Assembly: GCF_000239815.1 (NCBI RefSeq)
Contig: NZ_CAFK01000037.1
Coordinates: 1 to 60,063 of the forward strand
Source: Bradyrhizobium sp. STM 3843
GTDB lineage: Bacteria; Pseudomonadota; Alphaproteobacteria; Rhizobiales; Xanthobacteraceae
Length of the DNA stretch: 60,063 nucleotides
Direction of reading: 5' to 3'
In this document: in pieces, positions 9,031 through 17,944 of the stretch
Numbering within the stretch: position 1 is the first letter of the stretch
Layout of the letters: each line of letters begins with the position of its first letter
Notes under the pieces: generated by a model
The model's database searches: none
Told to the model about the DNA's origin: nothing
The model's input: only the letters and a program-made list of their open reading frames with translations
Position numbers and translations under genes: made by a program

Positions 9031-11136
9031 ATGGCGCATACGATGAGCTTCCAATCGATCTACCGGCACGGTTTTGCCCGGGTTGCGGCCTGCGTGACTG
9101 CCTCGCGCGTTGCCGACCCTTCGGCCAATGCGGCGGCGATCCTGGAGGCGGCGCAGGGCTGCCATGCCGAAGCAGCCTCGGTCGCCGTGTTCCCGGAGCT
9201 CTGCGTGTCCGGCTATGCGATCGAGGACCTCGTTAACCAAGATCCGCTCTTGGATGCGGTCCAGCGCGCGCTGGCTACGATCGTGCAAGGTTCGCGCGAA
9301 CTGATGCCGGTGCTGATCGTCGGCGCGCCGCTGCGTTTCGGCAACCGCATCTACAATTGCGCGGTCGTCATCCATCGCGGCGAGGTTCTCGGCGTGGTGC
9401 CGAAGATCTATCTGCCGACCTATCGCGAGTTCTACGAAGGCCGCCACTTTGCCTCCGGCGCCGGCGTTCGGGACGAGATAATCGAGGTCGCGGAGACCAT
9501 GGCGCCGTTCGGCACCGATCTCCTGTTCGCGGCGGCTGACGTCGCCGGTTTCGTCATCGGCGTCGAGATCTGCGAGGACATGTGGATCCCGGTCACGCCG
9601 GCCTCGGAGCTGGCGCTTGCCGGCGCCACCGTGCTCGCCAATCTCTCGGGCAGCCCGATCACCGTTGGCCGCGCCAGCTCGCGCTCGCTGTTGTGCCAGT
9701 CGACCTCGGCGCGCTGTCTTGCCGCCTACATCTATGCTGCCGCCGGTGTCGGCGAATCCACCACCGATCTCGCCTGGGACGGCCAGACCTCGATCTTCGA
9801 GAATGGCGTGCTGCTGGCCGAGAGCGAGCGCTTCCGCCAGAGCGGACAGACTATCTTTGCGGACGTCGATCTCGATCTGTTGCGCCAGGAACGGGCGCTG
9901 ATGGGCACGTTCGACGACAATGCCCGTGTGCAGGCCAAGCATGGTGGCAAGGATGGCGCCGGCTATCGTCGCATCGGCTTCGAGCTGCAGCCGCCCGCTG
10001 ATGACATCGGCTTCGTCCGCAAGCTCGAGCGCTTTCCGTTCGTGCCGAGCGAGCGTGCGCGGCTCGATCAGGATTGCTACGAGGCCTACAACATCCAGGT
10101 CGCGGGGTTGACACAGCGGCTGCGTGCCACCGGCACCAAGCGCATCGTGATCGGCGTCTCGGGCGGGCTCGATTCGACGCATGCGCTGATCGTCGCGGCA
10201 AAGGCGATGGACCTGCTCGGCCTGCCGCGGTCGAACATTCTCGCCTATAACCTGCCGGGCTTTGCCTCAGGCAGCGCGAGCAAATCCTACGCCCACGCCT
10301 TGATGCGGTCGCTTGAGGTCAACGCAGCCGAACTCGATATCCGCCCCGCGGCGACGCAGATGCTCAAGGATATCGGCCATCCGTTCGGGCGCGGCGAGGC
10401 GGTCTACGACGTTACCTTCGAGAATGTGCAGGCGGGCCTGCGCACCGACTATCTGTTCCGCATCGCCAATGATCGCGGCGGCATCGTGCTCGGCACCGGC
10501 GATCTCTCCGAGCTTGCGCTCGGCTGGTGCACCTATGGTGTCGGGGATCAGATGTCGCATTACAACGTCAATTCCGGCGTGCCGAAGACCTTGATCCAGC
10601 ATCTGATCCGTTGGGTGGTTGCGACAAGACAGTTCTCCGACGAGGTCGGCAAGACGTTGGAGCAGGTGCTGGCCGCCGAGATCTCGCCGGAGCTGGTGCC
10701 GGTGGCCGAAGGCGAGACGCCGCAGAGCACGGAGGCCGCGATCGGCCCCTATGAGCTGCAGGACTTCAACCTGTTCTACACGCTGCGTTACGGCTTTCGC
10801 CCGTCGAAGATCGCGTTCATGGCGCATCACGCCTGGAAGGATGCCGAGGCCGGCGACTGGCCGCCGGGATTTCCGGCCAACAAGCGACGCGCCTACGCGC
10901 TCGCCGACATCAGGCATTGGCTGGAAGTATTCCTGCGGCGCTTCTTCGCCTTCAGCCAGTTCAAGCGATCGGCGATGCCGAACGGCCCGAAGGTGGTGGC
11001 GGGCGGTTCGCTGTCGCCGCGCGGCGACTGGCGCGCGCCCTCCGATGGCAATGCGACGGCGTGGCTCGAGGATCTCGAGCGCAACGTGCCCAAGGACGTG
11101 CAGAAGGATGTCGACAAGCGTGCCCACAAGGCGTGA
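9031..11136 (+). CDS. nadE: NAD+ synthase, glutamine-hydrolysing
   Basis: The enzyme converts deamido-NAD to NAD with ammonia released from glutamine by its own nitrilase domain. The N-terminal amidase domain shows the Glu-Lys-Cys triad in FPELCVSGY, VVPKIYLPTYREFYE and VEICEDMW (Cys near residue 181). The C-terminal synthetase has the ATP-binding loop GVSGGLDSTHAL near residue 375 and TGDLSELALGW. The ATG at 9031 was chosen because AAGGA lies about 10 bases upstream. An alternative ATG is at 9043, and the frame is open further upstream but without a family-like sequence. The length of 701 residues fits the long, glutamine-dependent type. Confidence 0.95.
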   Translation: MAHTMSFQSIYRHGFARVAACVTASRVADPSANAAAILEAAQGCHAEAASVAVFPELCVSGYAIEDLVNQDPLLDAVQRALATIVQGSRELMPVLIVGAPLRFGNRIYNCAVVIHRGEVLGVVPKIYLPTYREFYEGRHFASGAGVRDEIIEVAETMAPFGTDLLFAAADVAGFVIGVEICEDMWIPVTPASELALAGATVLANLSGSPITVGRASSRSLLCQSTSARCLAAYIYAAAGVGESTTDLAWDGQTSIFENGVLLAESERFRQSGQTIFADVDLDLLRQERALMGTFDDNARVQAKHGGKDGAGYRRIGFELQPPADDIGFVRKLERFPFVPSERARLDQDCYEAYNIQVAGLTQRLRATGTKRIVIGVSGGLDSTHALIVAAKAMDLLGLPRSNILAYNLPGFASGSASKSYAHALMRSLEVNAAELDIRPAATQMLKDIGHPFGRGEAVYDVTFENVQAGLRTDYLFRIANDRGGIVLGTGDLSELALGWCTYGVGDQMSHYNVNSGVPKTLIQHLIRWVVATRQFSDEVGKTLEQVLAAEISPELVPVAEGETPQSTEAAIGPYELQDFNLFYTLRYGFRPSKIAFMAHHAWKDAEAGDWPPGFPANKRRAYALADIRHWLEVFLRRFFAFSQFKRSAMPNGPKVVAGGSLSPRGDWRAPSDGNATAWLEDLERNVPKDVQKDVDKRAHKA

Positions 11137-11172
11137 GCCGGCGTCGGCAAACGGTTTTCAACGGAGTGATCG

Positions 11173-11853
11173 ATGAGCGTGACCGGCATTTCCTCCATGG
11201 CGACGCGGCAGATCCTGGCCGAGCTTGCGGCTGCCCATGAAGAGGCGACCGGCGAGACGGTCGCAATCGAATCCGTCGGCGGCGTCGATGCCGCCAAGCG
11301 CATCCGCGCCGGCGAAGCGTTCGATGTCGCCGTGCTCGCCTCCGACGCGCTGGCGAAGCTCGAAGCCGACGGCTTCCTGGTCGCCGGCAGCATCGTCAAC
11401 ATGGCGGAGTCGCCGATGGCGCTGGCGGTGCGCGCCGGCCAGCCGCGGCCGAAGCTCGATGAGGCCGGCGTGCGCGCCGCGATGGCGAGTGCCCGTAGTA
11501 TCGGCATCTCCACCGGCCCGAGCGGCACCCATGTGCTGAAGCTCGCGCGCGACTGGGGCCTGGAGGACGCGGTCAAGGACCGCATCGTGCAGGCCAAGCC
11601 CGGCATCCCCGTGGCCAGACTGCTTGCCGATGGCGAAGTCGAGCTCGGCTTCCAGCAGCTCAGCGAGATGATGGGGGCGCCGGGAATCGACGTCGTCGGC
11701 CTGCTGCCCGCGTCGCTGCAGCCCGGCACGGTGTTCGCCGCGGGCCTCTGCAAGGCGGCGACCCAGCCAGAGGCCGCGCGTGCCTTCATCGCTTTTCTCG
11801 CCTCGGAGGAGACCGCGGAGACCAAGCGCCAGCACGGGATGACGCCGGCCTGA
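11173..11853 (+). CDS. Molybdate ABC transporter substrate-binding-like protein (ModA fold), no signal peptide
   Basis: The 226-residue protein resembles ModA-type periplasmic binding proteins: FDVAVLASDALAKLEADGFL, then ISTGPSGTHV for oxyanion contact, and VELGFQQLSEMM. No signal peptide precedes the domain, and no permease or ATPase gene is near. It may therefore be a cytoplasmic paralogue, not a transport component. It follows nadE by 36 bases on the same strand and could be cotranscribed. Confidence 0.8.
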   Translation: MSVTGISSMATRQILAELAAAHEEATGETVAIESVGGVDAAKRIRAGEAFDVAVLASDALAKLEADGFLVAGSIVNMAESPMALAVRAGQPRPKLDEAGVRAAMASARSIGISTGPSGTHVLKLARDWGLEDAVKDRIVQAKPGIPVARLLADGEVELGFQQLSEMMGAPGIDVVGLLPASLQPGTVFAAGLCKAATQPEAARAFIAFLASEETAETKRQHGMTPA

Positions 11854-11981
11854 ACGCGCGTTCCGACACGCCTTCGCGACGGCTTCTCCGGAACCCGCGA
11901 CGAAAAAACTGAGCGGCCGTGTCGTCGCGGCCGCCTCCGGTTCGTCTTCCAGCCATACGGGTATGGGAACGGAGACGAAGA

Positions 11982-13208
11982 ATGAGCACATCGCGTTATC
12001 GCTGGGTGATCGTCGCGGCCGGCGGCCTGTTGGGCTGCGTCGCGATCGGGGGCATGTTCTCGCTGCCGGTGTTCCTCAAGCCGATCGCCGCCGAGACCGG
12101 CTGGTCGGTCGCCGGAGTGTCGAGCGCGATGACCATCGGCTTCCTGGCTATGGCGTTCACCAGCATGGCGTGGGGCACGCTCTCCGACCGCATCGGGCCG
12201 CTTCCGGTGGTGCTGACCGGCTCGGTCCTGCTCGCGGCGAGCCTGGCGCTGGCCAGCCTGGCGTCCTCGCTGATCACGTTTCAATTGCTGTTCGGCCTCA
12301 TGGTCGGCGGCGCGACGGCGGCGATCTTCGCGCCGATGATGGCGACCGTCACCGGCTGGTTCGAGACCCATCGCAGCCTTGCCGTCTCGCTGGTTTCGGC
12401 CGGCATGGGCATGGCGCCGATGACGATGTCGCCGCTCGCAGCCTGGCTGGTCTCGCACCACGACTGGCGGACCTCGATGCAGATCATTGCCGCCGTGGTC
12501 GCCGCCATCATGATCCCGGTGTCGCTCCTGGTGCGCCGTGCGCCGGCGGCGGAGCGCGCCGCAGCCGCCTCGTCCGGGCCTGACGCCGCGCAATCCGAGA
12601 TGACGCTGTCCCAGGCGGTGCGCTCGCCGCAGTTCATGATCCTGCTCGCCACCAACTTCTTCTGCTGCGCCACGCATTCGGGCCCGATCATCCATACCGT
12701 GAGCTATGCGGTGAGCTGCGGCATTCCGCTGATCGCGGCAGTGACGATCTACAGCGTTGAGGGGTTGGCGGGCATGGGCGGCCGGATCGCGTTCGGCCTG
12801 CTCGGCGACCGCTTCGGCGCCAAGCGCGTGCTGGTGCTCGGCCTGCTCGCACAGGCGTTCGGCGCGCTGGCCTACGTGTTCGTGCGCGAGCTCGCGGCGT
12901 TCTATTCCGTCGCCGCGGTGTTCGGCTTCATCTATGCCGGCACCATGCCGCTCTACGCGGCGATTGCGCGGGAGAACTTTCCGCTGCGCATGATGGGCAC
13001 GGTCATAGGTGGAACCGCGATGGCCGGCAGCCTCGGCATGGCGACGGGCCCGCTCGCCGGCGGGCTGATCTACGACACGTTTGCCAGCTACGCTTGGCTC
13101 TATATCGGTTCCTGGCTGATGGGACTTGGCGCCTTCCTGATCGCGATGACGTTCAGACCATTCCCGAAGACAGAGCCGGAGCCGGCGTCCGTGCCGGTAT
13201 CGGCCTGA
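11982..13208 (+). CDS. Major facilitator superfamily transporter
   Basis: A 408-residue protein with about twelve membrane segments. It carries the MFS loop motif as WGTLSDRIGPLPV between helices 2 and 3, and a similar FGLLGDRFGAKRVL in the second half. The ATG at 11982 has GGAGACGAAGA just upstream. It resembles the oxalate/formate-antiporter or monocarboxylate-like branch, but the substrate is not identifiable. It stands alone between the ModA-like gene and a small secreted protein gene. Confidence 0.88.
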   Translation: MSTSRYRWVIVAAGGLLGCVAIGGMFSLPVFLKPIAAETGWSVAGVSSAMTIGFLAMAFTSMAWGTLSDRIGPLPVVLTGSVLLAASLALASLASSLITFQLLFGLMVGGATAAIFAPMMATVTGWFETHRSLAVSLVSAGMGMAPMTMSPLAAWLVSHHDWRTSMQIIAAVVAAIMIPVSLLVRRAPAAERAAAASSGPDAAQSEMTLSQAVRSPQFMILLATNFFCCATHSGPIIHTVSYAVSCGIPLIAAVTIYSVEGLAGMGGRIAFGLLGDRFGAKRVLVLGLLAQAFGALAYVFVRELAAFYSVAAVFGFIYAGTMPLYAAIARENFPLRMMGTVIGGTAMAGSLGMATGPLAGGLIYDTFASYAWLYIGSWLMGLGAFLIAMTFRPFPKTEPEPASVPVSA

Positions 13209-13340
13209 AACTGAATGCATCGCAACACAATAGCTGCGTCTTCAACAGGAGCTCAACAAGGCTTAATCGGCCGGCGGGGAACTCTCGCCCCGCGGGCGGG
13301 TTGGGCGTGCGTGAGTTCAACAGGAATGGAGACCCCGTCC

Positions 13341-13568
13341 ATGAAGAAGACCCAGCTCGCAATTGCCTTGTTCGTTGCCACCACCCTAGCCGCGGCGCCG
13401 TTCGCCGCTGAGGCGAAGCACAAGACCAAGCATCATTCGTCGACCTCGTCTGAGACGACGACGGGCGCCAACACGCGCTCCGGCAGCAGTGCGAATCCGT
13501 CGAGCCAGGGCAATGTCGGCCCGGGAACCAACCAGGCCGGCAGCATGTCGAAAGGCATGTCCAAGTAA
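13341..13568 (+). CDS. Small secreted Ser/Thr-rich protein
   Basis: A 75-residue protein with a clean signal peptide (KKTQLAIALFVATTLAAAPF then AAEAKHK). The mature part has a Lys/His cluster followed by Ser, Thr, Gly and Asn-rich low-complexity sequence. An in-frame ATG at 13326 would add five residues. Its N-terminal half resembles that of the small protein at 23596. Function unknown. Confidence 0.65.
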   Translation: MKKTQLAIALFVATTLAAAPFAAEAKHKTKHHSSTSSETTTGANTRSGSSANPSSQGNVGPGTNQAGSMSKGMSK

Positions 13569-13737
13569 GCGTCCAAGTAAGCGCCCAAGAGAGCTTCGTG
13601 CAGCGCGGGAGAGCCTCTGCCATCCGGGGCTTTCCTCGCGCCTAGTTGAGCTCAGTTGGCATCGGCGAGAGCCTCTCGCCCGGCGGCCTCGCGTGTCCGT
13701 GTTATAAGTACCCGCCAACTCACTCCGCACGGGCGGC

Positions 13738-14385
13738 ATGCCAAAGAAACCTGCAAGCAAACCCGCAGGAAGACCTGCAAGAAAGCTCAAGACCTTTCAA
13801 ACCTCGCTCGGCTTCTTCGATCTGGCGGTCGCCGCGCCGTCCATGAAGGCCGCCTTGGAGGCGTGGGGCGCCAGCAGCAATCTCTTCCATCAAGGTGCCG
13901 CCCGGGAAACCGACGATCCCGACATCGTCGCTGCAACGATGGCACAGCCCGGCATCGTGCTGAGGCGGCCCGTCGGCAGCAACGAACCCTTCGCGGAGCA
14001 TGCCGGCCTGCCGACGACTTTGCCCGGCCCGGAGCCTGGCCGGTCGCGGACATCTCACCGCGCGTCTCAACGACAACCGTCTCGAAAGACTGACGACGCT
14101 GCCGACAGCAAGGCCGCGCTGGCATTCGCGCGGGCGCAAAAGCAGCGCGACGCTCTCAGGCGTAAGAAGGAAGAGGCCGCGCTGGCCAAGCTGCGTGCGC
14201 GCCGCGAGGCGGCGGTCGCGAAGGCGGAAGCTGCGCTTGACAAGGCACGGCGCGAGCACGAGGCGAGAGCAGGGGCGATCGACGCCGAGCGCGCGGCCAT
14301 CGACGAACGTGCGGACGCCGAGGCCGAGCGCTGGCGACGGGAGAAGGAGCGGCTGGAGGCGGCGCTGCGGAAGGCGCGGGCGTAA
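13738..14385 (+). CDS. Conserved hypothetical protein with long charged helix
   Basis: A 215-residue protein. The first 20 residues are Lys/Pro-rich; residues about 20-75 form a compact domain (TSLGFFDLAVAAPSMKAALE). From about 115 to the end there is an uninterrupted Ala/Arg/Glu/Lys helix with heptad character, likely a coiled coil. Such proteins are often labelled TolA-like because of that helix, but no membrane segment or TolA domain is visible. No function assigned. Confidence 0.7.
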   Translation: MPKKPASKPAGRPARKLKTFQTSLGFFDLAVAAPSMKAALEAWGASSNLFHQGAARETDDPDIVAATMAQPGIVLRRPVGSNEPFAEHAGLPTTLPGPEPGRSRTSHRASQRQPSRKTDDAADSKAALAFARAQKQRDALRRKKEEAALAKLRARREAAVAKAEAALDKARREHEARAGAIDAERAAIDERADAEAERWRREKERLEAALRKARA

Positions 14386-14401
14386 GGAGATGGAGTTGCG
14401 C

Positions 14402-14421
14402 GCGTCGCATATGTGCGACGC
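14402..14421. terminator. Hairpin between convergent genes
   Basis: GCGTCGCA-TATG-TGCGACGC is a perfect 8-base stem with a 4-base loop, between two genes that end toward each other. No strong T run follows, so it may be a transcription barrier only. Confidence 0.45.
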
Positions 14422-14495
14422 AGCAAATTCCATCGTCCTTTAAGGCGATTGTGCGGGAGCCATGTTCCACAAGGGCATCGAGCACAACGCGTCAA

Positions 14496-15371
14496 TCACG
14501 GGCCACACGCCGCGTCCGCCACCGCTGTCTCGCGCTCCAGCCAAAACCTCGGCCCGTGATACCAGACTCTTTCGGCATCGGCGGGAGGTGGATCGCCCAG
14601 GTGCAATGCGCGGATCGGGACTTTGCCTGTCCCGATGCCTGCGAGCGCGGCCTTCAACCGTTCTGCTCCCTCCTGGTCACGTCCGTCGACGCAGGGATAG
14701 ATGCTGACGCCACCGATCGATGACGCCGCAAAGCATGTGCCCTGTCGGATCACCCTCAGCAGAAAGCCCGACCAGGAGTCCGTGGTCAGTGGCATCAGCA
14801 GCCGTCCGCCTTCGATCAGCCCATCGAGCCATTGCGGTGCCGGGTGGGTGCAGCCGGCGAAGACGATCACGGCATCGAACGCGTCGGCATCGATCGCGCG
14901 GCCATCGCCGGAAACGAACTCGACCTGTGGCCAGGGCGCAAGATTGGCCTTGGCCTGCACCGCCAGCGCCGGGTCGATCTCGACCGCCGTGACGTGACCG
15001 CCGGGTCCGACGATCTCGGCGAGCACCGCCGAGTAATAGCCGGTGCCGGCGCCGACCTGCAGCACGCGCGCGCCGCGCGCGATGTCCATCTGCTCGAAAT
15101 TGCGCGCCCAGAAGCTGGGCATGCCATTGTTGAGATTGCGGCTGGCGTCGATCGCCACCAAGACGTCGTGATAGAGCCAGAGCGGGTCGCTGTCCGAGGT
15201 CAGGAACGGCTCCTGATAGGGCTGCGGGATGATACGCCAGGGCCCGGGGCCGACGAACGGCTCGCGCGGGACAGCGGCGAAGGCATCGATCACATGCAGG
15301 TTGCGTAGCACCGGCGTCTTGCGGCGCAGATCTTCGGCATACCAGCGGCGCGCCGCCGAAATCTCGTCCAT
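14496..15371 (-). CDS. Protein-L-isoaspartate O-methyltransferase family protein
   Basis: A 291-residue SAM-dependent methyltransferase of the Pcm (PCMT) family. The SAM-binding motif is VLQVGAGTGYYSAVLAE near residue 103, followed by VTAVEIDP and the post-motif FVSGDGRAIDADAFDAVIVF. The N-terminal RNLHVIDAFAAVPREPFVGP matches the Pcm substrate region. It is longer than classical Pcm (about 215 residues) because of a C-terminal extension, so the substrate may differ from isoaspartyl protein. Confidence 0.85.
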   Translation of the reverse strand: MDEISAARRWYAEDLRRKTPVLRNLHVIDAFAAVPREPFVGPGPWRIIPQPYQEPFLTSDSDPLWLYHDVLVAIDASRNLNNGMPSFWARNFEQMDIARGARVLQVGAGTGYYSAVLAEIVGPGGHVTAVEIDPALAVQAKANLAPWPQVEFVSGDGRAIDADAFDAVIVFAGCTHPAPQWLDGLIEGGRLLMPLTTDSWSGFLLRVIRQGTCFAASSIGGVSIYPCVDGRDQEGAERLKAALAGIGTGKVPIRALHLGDPPPADAERVWYHGPRFWLERETAVADAACGP

Positions 15372-15490
15372 GGCTCTCTCTCCTGTTGCTGACGGAGTTG
15401 ATGCGGCCCCGGACCGACGGTTGCGGACAGGTCGAAATGTTTTTCGGAACGCTGTCCGCGCGGTGCCGACTGGGCCGCATACTAGAGGTC

Positions 15491-16081
15491 ATGGAACGAT
15501 CGACGGATATGTCTGGAGCTGCCGCCGCGGTGGGGCGCACCGCGGCCGACGCCGCGTCGGCGATCGAGGCGCTGTCCGAGACCGATCTGGTGCGGCTGAA
15601 GGCCTTGGCGCAATTGTGGAGCCGCGGGCTGCCGGCAGGGCTCGGCTGGGCCGACGTGCTGCATGAGGCGATCGTGCGCGTTCTCGACGGATCGCGCGTC
15701 TGGCCGCTCGGCGTTCCAATCCTGGCGTTCCTGTCGGGGGTGATGCGCAGCATCTGCGACGACTATTGGCGGCGGGTTCGTCACGAGCAGAGGCTGCTCG
15801 TCAGCCGCGACGACCATAGCCAGGGTGGCCCGGCAGCCGAGCCGGTCGATGAATTGGCAGATCCTGAGCGGGTGGCTGTCGCGGTCGCAGGGTTGGCCGA
15901 GGTGTTCCGGCTGTTTGCGGGCGATTCGGTTGCGCTGAAGATCATCGACGGCATGGCCAACGGGCTTAAGGCCAAGGACATCTGCAGCGCCTATGATATC
16001 TCGGCCCTTGACTATGACACCGCGCGGCGGCGAATGCGGCGCACGCTGCTGCGCCATCAACGACACCGGAGCGCGCCATGA
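15491..16081 (+). CDS. RNA polymerase sigma-70-like (ECF-type) protein
   Basis: A 196-residue protein with the two ECF regions in weak but readable form. Region 2-like sequence runs about residues 45-100 (DVLHEAIVRVLDGSRVWPLG, RSICDDYWRRVRHEQRL). Region 4-like sequence runs about 140-190 (ALKIIDGMANGLKAKDICSA, then a helix rich in Arg). ATG at 15491 chosen; 15509 is an alternative. Its stop overlaps the start of the following small gene (ATGA), so the two are translationally coupled. A decayed paralogue lies at 22640. The target promoters are unknown. Confidence 0.75.
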   Translation: MERSTDMSGAAAAVGRTAADAASAIEALSETDLVRLKALAQLWSRGLPAGLGWADVLHEAIVRVLDGSRVWPLGVPILAFLSGVMRSICDDYWRRVRHEQRLLVSRDDHSQGGPAAEPVDELADPERVAVAVAGLAEVFRLFAGDSVALKIIDGMANGLKAKDICSAYDISALDYDTARRRMRRTLLRHQRHRSAP

Positions 16082-16335
16082 CACGCTGGCACCCACGCCT
16101 CGAGCTCGCGCGCCTGCTCGAAGCCCTGAGCGAGGACATCATCGCCGCGACCGATGAGGAGATACGGCAGCTGCACGGGCGGGCGATGTCCGTTACGGCC
16201 CACGAGATCAAGCTGCTCATCAAGGCCGCGCGAGCGGATAAGGGTGGCGGTGCGATGGAGGGATTGGACGAGCCCGGAGCCGGGCTGCGGCCGGCTGGGG
16301 CGCAGCGGCGACCTTCGCACCATCAGCGGCACTGA
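16078..16335 (+). CDS. Small protein coupled to the sigma-like gene
   Basis: An 85-residue soluble protein whose ATG overlaps the stop of the sigma-like gene by four bases. The N-terminal 55 residues are helix-rich (LELARLLEALSEDIIAATDE, then LLIKAARADKGG). The C-terminal tail is Gly/Pro/Arg-rich and looks disordered. No anti-sigma domain is recognisable, but the coupling suggests a role with the sigma-like protein. The end of this gene is also echoed in the decayed copy at 22.9 kb. Confidence 0.6.
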   Translation: MTRWHPRLELARLLEALSEDIIAATDEEIRQLHGRAMSVTAHEIKLLIKAARADKGGGAMEGLDEPGAGLRPAGAQRRPSHHQRH

Positions 16336-16492
16336 TGGCGGATAACGGTCGTGGCGAGGCGCGACGACGAGCCAACCCTCTTGGAAGCGCCAAGATGGCC
16401 GGCTTCAGATCGAAACAGGTGTGCTCTTGGTCAGCATAATTCGATCCCGCCCAAGATGCGGGAAACCGTCGCCGCGGCGACTGATCACCAAA

Positions 16493-17389
16493 CTAGCGCT
16501 CGCGGCTCCACGGGAACAGTGAGACCGGGAAATCCGCCGCATAGCGGTGACCTATCGGTGGGCCGGGCTGTTCTTCCGCGGGATTCGGGTCAGGTCTGAT
16601 GACCTTCCGGTAAAGATGCCATGTGGCATGACCGAGCACTGGCAGAACGACGGCGAGACCGACGAAGAACGGCAGTGAACCCGCTGCCAGCAATGCGGCA
16701 ACGATCAGCCCCCACACACCCATCTCGATGGGATTGATCATCACGGCCCGCATCGAGGTGCGGATCGCGTCGATGGCGGTCGCGTGCCGGTCGAGCATCA
16801 GCGGAAACGAGACGACGCTGACGCACAGGGCGATCACGGCAAACAGCAAGCCGATGCCGCAGCCTATGATGATGAGCGACCAGCCTTGAGATGTCGTCAG
16901 TATGCGCTGCGCGAAATCAGGGATGCTCGCGGCGGGAGCATAGCCGAAGATCGAGATGTAGATCGCGTCCGCGGCGACGATCCAGACGCCGAACAGAACG
17001 AGAAGGAGGACGCCAAGCTCGAAGATGGCGCCAAAGGACGGTGCGCGCAGTACGCGCATGGCATCCCAGGCGGCTGCTTCTTCGCCGCGCTCACGACGGC
17101 GGCTCAGCTCGTAGAGGCCGAGGGCGGCGAACGGGCCGATCAGGGTGAAACCGGCGGCAAGCGGAAAGAGCAACGGCAGCACCGAGTGGCCAAGGACCAG
17201 TCGGAACAGGACAAGTCCGAGCACGGGATAGATCACGCACAGGACGATGGCGTGAGTCGGAACGGCCTTGAAGTCTTCCCAGCCCAGGCGCAACGCGTCG
17301 CCAAGATCGGAGAGGGTGATCTTGCGAACGACGTAGGTGGTAGAGACGCCAAAGAACTGCAGTTTCGGTCTTGCGAATACTGTGGCCAT
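16493..17389 (-). CDS. DUF2189 integral membrane protein
   Basis: A 298-residue protein with about six membrane segments. It contains the DUF2189 hallmarks: an N-terminal LGDALRLGWEDFKAVPTHAI, GPFAALGLYELSRRRE in the middle, and SFPLMLDRHATAIDAIRTS. The start at 17389 is supported by AAGGAGG about 8 bases upstream; the longer frame to 17881 has no such site and no family-like sequence. It is divergent from coxM. DUF2189 genes are often near cytochrome oxidase genes, which suggests an assembly or membrane role; this is inference. Confidence 0.88.
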   Translation of the reverse strand: MATVFARPKLQFFGVSTTYVVRKITLSDLGDALRLGWEDFKAVPTHAIVLCVIYPVLGLVLFRLVLGHSVLPLLFPLAAGFTLIGPFAALGLYELSRRRERGEEAAAWDAMRVLRAPSFGAIFELGVLLLVLFGVWIVAADAIYISIFGYAPAASIPDFAQRILTTSQGWSLIIIGCGIGLLFAVIALCVSVVSFPLMLDRHATAIDAIRTSMRAVMINPIEMGVWGLIVAALLAAGSLPFFVGLAVVLPVLGHATWHLYRKVIRPDPNPAEEQPGPPIGHRYAADFPVSLFPWSRER

Positions 17390-17944
17390 GGCTCCGGCCT
17401 CCTTGCCGGTGGTTGCAGGGAACGGAGCGCTCGCGAGAACACGCGCATCCGTCTCGTGCGCGAAAATCGCGATCGAGCCCGGCAAACCAAGGTCAACGAA
17501 AAGAGGCTTTGTCGGGCGACACTGTCGCGACCGGTAAGAAAGGTTAGCGCGATGCCCGGCAGAAGCAAAGCTGACACTTGCGATCGAGAGTATTTGTGCA
17601 TCCGCACAATCGATTGCTGCGTCGCGTCGTCGAATGATCGACGCGCGATGGGCGTTCTCCTGCAGGCTATACGTTCGGGCCGCCCGCGCCTGGAAGCACT
17701 GTTCCATATCGACTCTATTGACGCCGGGCGCGGCGGATATCATCATCAAACAACTGAATGCCCCCAGCTGTGAAGAGAGTGCGGTTAGATTGCGGTCCTG
17801 ACGTTTGATCTGTGTCACGTTCGAAGGTCGCGACCGACAGAATGGGCGAGGCAAAAGCGCTGCGATGGTGAATGACGCCATCGCTCCAACATGAGCTCCG
17901 CCCGTCGTTCATCCCCTAGCCTCGAATGGCAAGGAGGATCGGGA
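17390..17944. other. Divergent promoter region between DUF2189 gene and coxM
   Basis: No protein-coding sequence is supported here. The 555 bases must hold the promoters of both transcription units. A TTGAT at 17805-17809 resembles half of a FixK/FNR box, but the second half (GTCAC) does not match ATCAA. AAGGAGG at 17931-17937 is the ribosome site of coxM. Confidence 0.5.

Noticed and set aside
8533..10182. Minus-strand open frame of 549 codons across the hydrolase and nadE
   Set aside because: It overlaps two real genes in a different frame or strand and lacks family sequence.
10893..13220. Very long open frame of 775 codons on the minus strand
   Set aside because: It is antisense to nadE, the ModA-like gene and the MFS transporter, all of which have clear family motifs. 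The translated product is Arg/His-rich low complexity, typical of a high-GC shadow frame.
17805..17818. Possible FixK/FNR box before coxM
   Set aside because: Only the first half-site TTGAT matches; the second half is GTCAC where ATCAA is expected, and it lies far from the start.
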